This document shows positions 58,523 to 64,000 of a DNA stretch of 64,000 nt, piece after piece (within the stretch, counting starts at the first letter, position 1; every line of letters begins with the position of its first letter). The translations under genes and the position numbers were made by a program. The DNA lies in contig NZ_VIGW01000004.1 in assembly GCF_007858435.1 (NCBI RefSeq), positions 62,001-126,000 on the forward strand. Reading direction: 5' to 3'. Origin of the DNA: Tsukamurella asaccharolytica (GTDB lineage: Bacteria > Actinomycetota > Actinomycetes > Mycobacteriales > Mycobacteriaceae). The notes beneath the pieces are model-generated. The model worked only from the letters and a program-made list of their open reading frames with translations. It ran no database searches and was not told where the DNA came from.

Positions 58523-59082
58523 AGCCGGTCTCCGCCCGTGAGCCAGCTCGTGACGAGCTCGCGTGCGGACTCGGCGCGCGGCGGACCGTCGTGTTGGCGC
58601 CAGGTGTTGGCGCGCACCGCCAGCACCGCCAACCCGGCCACCTCGGTGCACTGGCGGCGCTGCGCCACCGGACGCGCCGCACAGGCTGCGGCCAGTCGGT
58701 CGGCGAAGGCATCGTCGATCCGGAGGCGGGCCCACCCGCCCAGGGGTCGCCCGGCGGCGTCGGCGTGGCGGAGCAGGTCGTAGCCCAGGTCGTGCGCCTT
58801 GCACGGCGCGTCGAAATCCGCGGGCAGCCGCACGACGGACGAGCAATCGCCGTGCGGGTTCACGGCGTAGCCCGGGCCGGCCGCCGCGGCGTACCCCAGG
58901 CCGCGCGGCACCGCGCGGACCTGGGCGGCGGCGTCGAGCGCGGGGTCGGTGACGGCGCGGACCGCGGCCGCGGTGGCGGGGTCGTCGCGCTCGGGGGTGT
59001 CGCCCGCGGCGGCGGGGAGGGAGATCCCGAACGACAGGGGGACGGCGAGTACGGCTGCGGCGGCGAGCATGCGACGGTTCAT
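58519..59082 (-). CDS. Secreted prokaryotic phospholipase A2-like protein
   Basis: A 187-residue exported enzyme of the bacterial PLA2 group (PF09056-type). The signal peptide is MLAAAAVLAVPLSFGISLPA with cleavage near AAAG. The catalytic HD pair lies in APCKAHDLGYDLLRHADA, the same C..HD.GY pattern as in the Streptomyces violaceoruber enzyme, preceded by the calcium-binding-type segment GDCSSVVRLP. Four or more cysteines (GDCSS, APCKAH, AACAAR, RQCTEV) can form two disulfides. It should hydrolyse sn-2 ester bonds of phospholipids. It is coupled to the membrane hydrolase gene by a GTGA overlap and is divergent from a two-component operon. Confidence 0.85.
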   Translation of the reverse strand: MNRRMLAAAAVLAVPLSFGISLPAAAGDTPERDDPATAAAVRAVTDPALDAAAQVRAVPRGLGYAAAAGPGYAVNPHGDCSSVVRLPADFDAPCKAHDLGYDLLRHADAAGRPLGGWARLRIDDAFADRLAAACAARPVAQRRQCTEVAGLAVLAVRANTWRQHDGPPRAESARELVTSWLTGGDRL

Positions 59083-59090
59083 GGACAGCG

Positions 59091-59096
59091 ACGCTA
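59091..59096 (-). promoter_or_regulatory. Putative -10 element of the phospholipase gene
   Basis: On the minus strand TAGCGT ends 8 nt before the ATG at 59082. The mirror-image element for the histidine kinase has the same sequence, so CCTAGCGT(C/T)GC forms an inverted repeat across the intergenic region. Confidence 0.45.
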
Positions 59097-59181
59097 GGAA
59101 CGCCGGACCGGCCTCCGGATCGGCTGCGCGAGGGGTTCGATATCACCCGGAAGTATGAGGACTCCGAGCGTCCTCTGGCCC

Positions 59182-59187
59182 TAGCGT
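59182..59187 (+). promoter_or_regulatory. Putative -10 element (leaderless) of the histidine kinase gene
   Basis: TAGCGT ends 8 nt before the ATG at 59196. A 6-bp inverted repeat GAGGAC/GTCCTC (59157-59175) lies just upstream and could bind the phosphorylated regulator. Confidence 0.45.
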
Positions 59188-59195
59188 TGCCTGCC

Positions 59196-60470
59196 ATGAG
59201 GACGACCACGAAGAGGATCGAGCGGTTCGGACGGGCCACGGTGCGCGCAGGCCGCTACCTGGACCGGCAGAGCGAGCTGCACATCAAGGCCCCGGACGGG
59301 GCGCTGCACGCGACGCCGCTCGGGACTTTCCTGTCCCGGAAGATCAACTGGCTGTTCCTGCTGCTCGCGCTCATCATGTGGGCTGTCGCCTGGCCCACTC
59401 TCAACGAGCAGTTCGCGGTGCCGGCGGCGCTGCTCCCGATCATCAGCGGCCTCTCCGTCCTCCCCATCGCCATCGCCTGGTCCCACCCGCGCGCCGCGTG
59501 GGGGATCGTCGCCGCGACGGCCGCCGTCTTCCCGTTGCTCTGGTTCGACGCGAAACAGGACTGGCAGTGGAACTGGCAGGTCTCGCTGATCCTGGCGATG
59601 CTCATCACCAGCTGGATCGCCTTCCTCAAATGTTCGCCGCTCGACGCGATCGTCATCGCCGCGGCCTCGTCCGTGCTGTTCTGGATCAACGCGCAGGACG
59701 GCACCGGCGGCGGCTGGGTCGCGGGAATCATGGTCTCGCTCGTGATCATCCTGCTGCTGCGCCTGGCGCTGCAGTCCCGCAACCGGCTCGAGGCGCAGAC
59801 CGAGGTCAGTGAGCTCGAGCGGGGCCGCCGCGCCATCCTGGAGGAGCGCACCCGCATCGCCCGCGACCTGCACGACATCGTCGCGCACCGGATGTCGCTC
59901 GTCGTGGTCCAGGCCCAGACCGCCCAGTACCGCGTGCCCGACGTGTCCGAGCGGGCCCGCGCCGAGTTCGACGGGATCGCCGTCTCCGCCCGCGAGGCCC
60001 TCAACGAGGTCCGCGCCCTGCTCGGCGTACTGCGGCTCGACGACGCCTCGGCCGATCTCGCCCCGGCGCCCGGCCTCGGCGGCGTCGACGAGCTGATCGA
60101 CGGCGCCCGCGCGGCGGGGGTCGTCGTCGACTATCTGCCGCTGCCCGACCCGACCGCGATCGGGGAGAGCACCGCGCTCGTCGCGTACCGCATCGTGCAG
60201 GAGTCCATCGCGAACGCGACCCGGCACGCGCAGGGCGCCGCGATCACCGTCGCCCTCACGCTCGACACGGGAACGCTCCACCTGAGCATCGAGAACGGCC
60301 CGCGGACCTCCGACGCCGACCTCGGCGGCCCCGGTCTGGGGCAGGGCATCCCCGGCATGGCTAAGCGGGCGCGCACCGTCGGCGGCTCCCTGTCGGCGAC
60401 GCCGACCGCGGGCGGGGGCTTCGCGGTCCGCGCCGCGCTCCCGGCCCGCCCCGACGGCGCCACCGCCTAG
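59196..60470 (+). CDS. Sensor histidine kinase, NarL-partner (HisKA_3) type
   Basis: A 424-residue membrane kinase. After a cytoplasmic N-terminus there are about six TM segments between residues 45 and 190 (WLFLLLALIMWAVAWP, ALLPIISGLSVLPIAIAW, WGIVAATAAVFPLLWF, SLILAMLITSWIAFL, AIVIAAASSVLFWI, VAGIMVSLVIILLLRLAL). A short coiled segment leads to the phospho-acceptor histidine in RIARDLHDIVAHRMSLVVVQ. The ATPase domain has the N-box IVQESIANATRHAQG and G-boxes GLGQGIPGMAKRARTVGG. ATG 59196 is used; a TTG three codons earlier is in frame. The response regulator follows after 10 bp. Confidence 0.93.
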   Translation: MRTTTKRIERFGRATVRAGRYLDRQSELHIKAPDGALHATPLGTFLSRKINWLFLLLALIMWAVAWPTLNEQFAVPAALLPIISGLSVLPIAIAWSHPRAAWGIVAATAAVFPLLWFDAKQDWQWNWQVSLILAMLITSWIAFLKCSPLDAIVIAAASSVLFWINAQDGTGGGWVAGIMVSLVIILLLRLALQSRNRLEAQTEVSELERGRRAILEERTRIARDLHDIVAHRMSLVVVQAQTAQYRVPDVSERARAEFDGIAVSAREALNEVRALLGVLRLDDASADLAPAPGLGGVDELIDGARAAGVVVDYLPLPDPTAIGESTALVAYRIVQESIANATRHAQGAAITVALTLDTGTLHLSIENGPRTSDADLGGPGLGQGIPGMAKRARTVGGSLSATPTAGGGFAVRAALPARPDGATA

Positions 60471-60473
60471 GGT
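60468..60473 (+). promoter_or_regulatory. Possible internal -10 element before the response regulator gene
   Basis: TAGGGT overlaps the kinase stop codon and ends 7 nt before the GTG at 60481. It could allow extra, leaderless expression of the regulator. Confidence 0.35.
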
Positions 60474-60480
60474 TGGTGCC

Positions 60481-61137
60481 GTGCCCATCACCGTGTTCAT
60501 CGCCGACGATCAGGCCATGGTCCGGCAGGGCTTCGGCGCCCTGCTGGGAGCGCAGCCGGACATCTCCGTGATCGGGGACGCGCCCGACGGGAAGGCCGCG
60601 GTCGCGGAGGTCGCGCGGCTGCAGCCCGACGTGGTGCTCATGGACGTGCGCATGCCCGAGATGAACGGGCTGCAGGCCGCCGCCGAGATCCTGCGCCGGC
60701 ACGACGGCGTGCGGGTGCTGATGCTCACCACCTTCGACATCGACGACTACGTCTACGAGGCGCTGCGCGTCGGGGCGTCCGGCTTCATGCTCAAGGACGC
60801 GCCCGCCGAGGAGCTGGTCCGCGCCGTCCGGGTGGTGCACGAGGGCCAGTCGCTGCTCGCCCCGTCGGTCACCCGACGGATGATCGCCGAGGTCACCGCC
60901 GCCCGGGCGCACCGTCGGACCGCGCCCCCCGAGCTCGCGACGCTCACGCCGCGTGAGCGCGAGGTGCTCGAGGCCGTCGCCGCCGGACGGTCCAACGCCG
61001 AGATCGCCGCGGCCCTGTTCGTCTCCGACCAGACCGTGAAGACGCACGTCAGCAAGGTCCTGCAGAAGCTCGGCCTGCGGGACCGGGCGCAGGCGGTGGT
61101 CTACGCCTACGAGACGGGGGTCGTGACGCCGGGGTGA
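60481..61137 (+). CDS. NarL/LuxR family response regulator
   Basis: A 218-residue regulator working with the kinase encoded just upstream. Receiver-domain residues: Asp9-Asp10, the phosphorylation site Asp55 in DVVLMDVRMPEMNG, Thr in LMLTTFDIDDY and Lys in GFMLKDAPA. The C-terminal LuxR domain has LTPREREVLEAVAAGRSNAE, then IAAALFVSDQTVKTHVSKVL. The adjacent divergent phospholipase/hydrolase operon is a natural candidate target, given the inverted repeats in the shared promoter region. Confidence 0.95.
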   Translation: MPITVFIADDQAMVRQGFGALLGAQPDISVIGDAPDGKAAVAEVARLQPDVVLMDVRMPEMNGLQAAAEILRRHDGVRVLMLTTFDIDDYVYEALRVGASGFMLKDAPAEELVRAVRVVHEGQSLLAPSVTRRMIAEVTAARAHRRTAPPELATLTPREREVLEAVAAGRSNAEIAAALFVSDQTVKTHVSKVLQKLGLRDRAQAVVYAYETGVVTPG

Positions 61138-61195
61138 CCCCCGACGCGCTGACCCTCGACGCGGTGGCCGTCTCGGTGCGCTGACCGGCGCCCAT

Positions 61196-61201
61196 TAGGC
61201 T
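61196..61201 (+). promoter_or_regulatory. Putative -10 element of gatB
   Basis: TAGGCT ends 6 nt before the ATG at 61208. GGAGG lies between them but is too close to the start to be an ideal ribosome site, so a leaderless transcript is plausible. Confidence 0.45.
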
Positions 61202-61207
61202 GGAGGC

Positions 61208-62719
61208 ATGAGTGCCGAGCCCCACGACATCGACCTTCCCGAGTACGCGGACGTCGTCGCCCGCTACGAGCCCGTCATGGGCATGGAGGTCCACGTCGAG
61301 CTCGGCACGGCCACCAAGATGTTCTGCGGTTGCCGCACCGAGTTCGGCGCCGAACCGAATACCCAGGTGTGCCCCACGTGCCTCGGCATGCCCGGCGCGC
61401 TGCCTGTGGCCAACCGCGAGGCGGTGCGCTCGGCCATCCGCATCGGCCTCGCCCTGAACTGCTCGATCCGGCCGAGCTCGGTGTTCGCGCGGAAGAACTA
61501 CTTCTACCCGGATCAGCCGAAGAACTACCAGATCAGTCAGTACGAGGATCCGATCGCCTACGACGGCTACCTCGACGTCCCGCTCGAGGACGGCACGACG
61601 TGGCGCGTGGAGATCGAGCGCGCGCACATGGAGGAGGACACCGGCAAGTCCACGCACGTGGGTTCTGCGACGGGGCGGATCCACGGCGCCTCGCACTCGC
61701 TGCTCGATTTCAACCGCGCGGGCGTGCCGCTGGTGGAGATCGTCTCCCGGCCCATCGAGGGCGCGGGGGAGCGTGCACCCGAGATCGCGCGTGCCTACGT
61801 GACCGCGCTGCGCGACCTGCTCGCCTCGCTCGACGTCTCCGACGTCCGCATGGATCAGGGCTCGATGCGCTGCGACTCGAACGTCTCGCTCAAGCCGATC
61901 GGTGCCACGGAGTTCGGCACCCGCACCGAGACCAAGAACGTCAACTCGTTGCGCTCGGTCGAGGTGGCCGTGCGGTACGAGATGCGGCGCCAGGCCGCGG
62001 TGCTCGACGGCGGCGGCGAGGTGGTCCTCGAGACCCGGCACTTCCAGGAGGGCGACGGCACGACCACTGCCGGTCGGCCCAAGGAGACCGCCGACGACTA
62101 CCGGTACTTCCCGGACCCCGACCTCGGCCCCGTCGCGCCGCCGGCGGAGCTCGTCGAGGAACTGCGGGCGACGATTCCCGAGCTGCCGTGGCTGCGCCGG
62201 GCCCGGATCCAGTCCGACTGGGCGCTGTCCGACGAGGTGATGCGCGATCTGGTGAACCTCGGCGCGATCGACCGGATCATCGCCACCGTCGACGCCGGGG
62301 CCACCCCGGATGCGGCGCGGTCGTGGTGGGGCAGCTTCCTGCCGCAGCAGGCGAACACGCGCTCCGTCGAGCTGGACGCCCTGGCCATCACACCGGCCCA
62401 GGTCGCCCGCGTGATCGCCCTGGTCGACGAGGGCAAACTCACCAGCAAGCTGGCCCAGCAGGTCATCGTCGGCGTGCTCGACGGCGAGGGCGAGCCCGAC
62501 GAGGTCGTCGCCGCACGCGGCCTGGAGGTGGTGCGCGACGACGGTGCGCTGCAGAAGGCCGTCGACGACGCGCTCGCCGCCAACCCCGACATCGTGGACA
62601 AGATCAAGGCCGGCAAGGTCCAGGCCGCGGGCAAGATCGTCGGCGACGTCATGAAGGCCACCCGCGGCCAGGCCGACGCAGCGCGCGTCCGGGAACTGGT
62701 CCTCGCCGCCTGCGAGTGA
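61208..62719 (+). CDS. gatB: Asp-tRNA(Asn)/Glu-tRNA(Gln) amidotransferase subunit B
   Basis: The 503-residue tRNA-binding kinase-like subunit of GatCAB. Signatures: [20 protein letters not shown] then [19 protein letters not shown] with zinc-binding cysteines, [19 protein letters not shown], the ATP-site region [27 protein letters not shown], and [20 protein letters not shown]. The C-terminal YqeY-like tail covers about residues 350-503. It is separated from gatCA by the accessory insert and has its own promoter-like hexamer. It is convergent with the lppZ-like gene. Confidence 0.96.
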   Translation: MSAEPHDIDLPEYADVVARYEPVMGMEVHVELGTATKMFCGCRTEFGAEPNTQVCPTCLGMPGALPVANREAVRSAIRIGLALNCSIRPSSVFARKNYFYPDQPKNYQISQYEDPIAYDGYLDVPLEDGTTWRVEIERAHMEEDTGKSTHVGSATGRIHGASHSLLDFNRAGVPLVEIVSRPIEGAGERAPEIARAYVTALRDLLASLDVSDVRMDQGSMRCDSNVSLKPIGATEFGTRTETKNVNSLRSVEVAVRYEMRRQAAVLDGGGEVVLETRHFQEGDGTTTAGRPKETADDYRYFPDPDLGPVAPPAELVEELRATIPELPWLRRARIQSDWALSDEVMRDLVNLGAIDRIIATVDAGATPDAARSWWGSFLPQQANTRSVELDALAITPAQVARVIALVDEGKLTSKLAQQVIVGVLDGEGEPDEVVAARGLEVVRDDGALQKAVDDALAANPDIVDKIKAGKVQAAGKIVGDVMKATRGQADAARVRELVLAACE

Positions 62720-62780
62720 CGGCGCGGTCGACGCCGCTCCGCCGGTCGGACTGACCCGGTCAGCTGCGGGGCCCGGCGGC

Positions 62781-63908
62781 TCAGTCGTCGGTGGCGGTGG
62801 ATTCGCCGCTCGGCAGGGGGATCAGGACGACTCGGTCGTCGGTGGGGGCCTGCGGGTTCGGCTTGTTCGTCGTGACGCCCTGCGGCGTGTCCCGCGGACC
62901 GGTCGTGAGGCGGCCGAAGATGCCGTACCGCGCGCGGTCGAGCACTTGGATCGGCTCGCCGTTCGCCGTGGTCGGTCCGTCGGGGAGCCTGAGCATCTCG
63001 ACCTTTCCTGCGCGCGACTCGCTGACGAAGACGCCGCCGGGCACGACCGCGCAGCCCGAGAGGCCCGGCCGGTCGGGCCAGCTCCACACCACGGACGCGG
63101 GCGCGTTCGGCGTCAGCACGCGCAGCCGGTCCTGCGTCAGTCCCTGGTCGGCGACGAACAGCGGTCCGCCGCCGGGGGCGCCGCACAGGGACTGCCGGAC
63201 ACCGCCGTCGGTGGCGAGCACTCTGGGGCGGACAGGGGAGATCGTGTCGGGCGCGGGTAGGAGGAGCACCTTTCCGGCCAGCGAGCCCGGGTCGCGGGCC
63301 GCGGTCGCATCGCCCGCGTTTCCGGTGGCGACGATCAGGTCGCGGCCCGAGAACAGCAGCGAGCCGGCATTGCCCGTCGCTCCCTTGGGGATCCCGGCGA
63401 GGATCACCTTCGGGTCGTCGCCCGGCGTCACCCGCACCACGCGATTGTCCGTGGGCGTACTCACGTAGGCGTAGAACAGGCGGTCCTGGTTGTACGACGG
63501 TGACAGCGCGATCGCCGTGAGTCCGCCGTCACCCGCGGTGTCCACGCCGATCCGCAGGACCTCCAGGTTCGGCATGTCGGTAGTGGTGTACATGATCGCC
63601 CCGCCCCGCTCGGCGACGTAGGCGTGTTCGAACTCATCGGTCGGGATCAGATCGGTGGGCTCGGTGAGGCACGTGGCGAGCACGTTCGCGTCCTGATCGA
63701 TGCACGGTCCCGGCGTCTTCGGCGCCGCGCTCGGCCGGGCGGGGCCGGGCGGCTTGGTGGTGGTGGTGGCCTGGCCCGTCGGCGGGCCGGTGAAGGGCGC
63801 GGCCTCGCTGCCGGAGAAGTCCGCGCAGCCCGCCAGCAGCGCCGCGGCCGTCGCGACCACGACGGCGCGCCGCACGCCGGAACGCGCACGCCGGGTCCCC
63901 ACACTCAT
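62781..63908 (-). CDS. lppZ: LppZ-like lipoprotein, PQQ/glucose dehydrogenase-type propeller
   Basis: A 375-residue exported lipoprotein with signal peptide and lipobox AAALLAGC, then a Pro/Thr-rich linker (about residues 35-65) leading to a six-bladed propeller similar to sugar/sorbosone dehydrogenases. Blade motifs include AYVAERGGAIMYTTT, GLTAIALSPSYNQDRLFYAY, LLFSGRDLIVATGNAGDA and GGVFVSESRAGKVEMLRL. Position next to gatB matches Rv3006 (lppZ). Catalytic His/Arg of true PQQ enzymes are not obvious, so enzymatic activity is doubtful. Confidence 0.85.
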   Translation of the reverse strand: MSVGTRRARSGVRRAVVVATAAALLAGCADFSGSEAAPFTGPPTGQATTTTKPPGPARPSAAPKTPGPCIDQDANVLATCLTEPTDLIPTDEFEHAYVAERGGAIMYTTTDMPNLEVLRIGVDTAGDGGLTAIALSPSYNQDRLFYAYVSTPTDNRVVRVTPGDDPKVILAGIPKGATGNAGSLLFSGRDLIVATGNAGDATAARDPGSLAGKVLLLPAPDTISPVRPRVLATDGGVRQSLCGAPGGGPLFVADQGLTQDRLRVLTPNAPASVVWSWPDRPGLSGCAVVPGGVFVSESRAGKVEMLRLPDGPTTANGEPIQVLDRARYGIFGRLTTGPRDTPQGVTTNKPNPQAPTDDRVVLIPLPSGESTATDD

Positions 63909-63972
63909 GCCGCCACCCTACCGATCGGGGCCCGAAGGCGGTTCGCTCCCGGCCCGCGGCGCGTTCGCACTC

Positions 63973-63978
63973 TAGTGT
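63973..63978 (+). promoter_or_regulatory. Putative -10 element (leaderless) near the right edge
   Basis: TAGTGT ends 7 nt before GTG 63986, the same geometry as at other genes in this window. Confidence 0.4.
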
Positions 63979-63985
63979 GGATTGC

Positions 63986-64000
63986 GTGAGCGAAAAGGAC
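63986..64000 (+). CDS. Start of a gene running off the right edge
   Basis: GTGAGCGAAAAGGAC would encode Val/Met-Ser-Glu-Lys-Asp. Only five codons are visible. The start is proposed because a -10-like element sits 7 nt upstream and the lppZ-like gene is divergent; in M. tuberculosis the next rightward gene in this order is cfp6 (Rv3004), but the sequence here is too short to identify. Confidence 0.35.

Overview
The window is chromosomal DNA of a high-GC actinomycete. Base composition, frequent GTG/TTG starts and a mycothiol-dependent enzyme fit the Mycobacteriales. From memory, the gene order follows the Mycobacterium tuberculosis block from about Rv3051c (nrdE) to Rv3006 (lppZ): nrdE, nrdF, fecB, ctaD, serB2, ABC ATPase, NUDIX, echA17, two methyltransferases, an acyltransferase, the GT4/GH57/methyltransferase operon, fixA/fixB, GNAT, PlsC, iscS, mnmA, a MetE-like gene, ligA, an ACT protein, gatC, gatA, gatB and lppZ. 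I infer a mycolate-bearing relative with extra genes between these markers; Tsukamurella is my best guess, but the genus cannot be fixed from this sequence alone.

Layout. 1-4.6 kb: class Ib ribonucleotide reductase (nrdE, cut by the window edge, and nrdF), with a LON-domain protein, a tRNA/rRNA methylase remnant and a mycothiol-dependent enzyme between them. 4.6-10.7 kb: membrane protein, beta-carbonic anhydrase, LigD-type polymerase/primase, a ferredoxin/ferredoxin-reductase fusion beside an AurF-type diiron oxygenase, and a FecB-like lipoprotein. 10.9-20.8 kb: ctaD, serB, glgX, ABC ATPase, NUDIX, enoyl-CoA hydratase, two methyltransferases. 20.8-26.7 kb: aminotransferase, a TetR/hydrolase divergent pair with two operators, methionine aminopeptidase, a propeller lipoprotein and a left-handed beta-helix acyltransferase. 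26.7-31 kb: GNAT and a tightly coupled operon for methylated glucan (MGLP-type) synthesis. 31-33 kb: etfB-etfA behind a palindromic operator. 33-40.6 kb: accessory stretch with catalase, a convergent two-component pair, a membrane acyltransferase, a gene remnant and an MpaB-type oxygenase. 40.6-49.8 kb: lipid acyltransferases, the sulfur-relay pair iscS-mnmA, a MetE-like gene, an F420-type oxidoreductase and ligA. 49.8-64 kb: hutH, ACT protein, a small regulator/reductase pair, gatCA, an accessory insert, gatB and lppZ.

Points that stand out: (1) a lone DUF559-type nuclease-fold gene bracketed by an ungapped imperfect 76-nt inverted repeat, sitting inside the gatCA-gatB interval; (2) a 32-bp near-identical repeat lying in the same reading frame inside two unrelated proteins; (3) at least a dozen genes with a TANNNT hexamer ending 6-9 nt before the start codon, the signature of leaderless transcription; (4) clear palindromic operators at the TetR/hydrolase pair and at etfBA. 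No rRNA or tRNA genes, CRISPR arrays, transposase genes or phage genes were seen.
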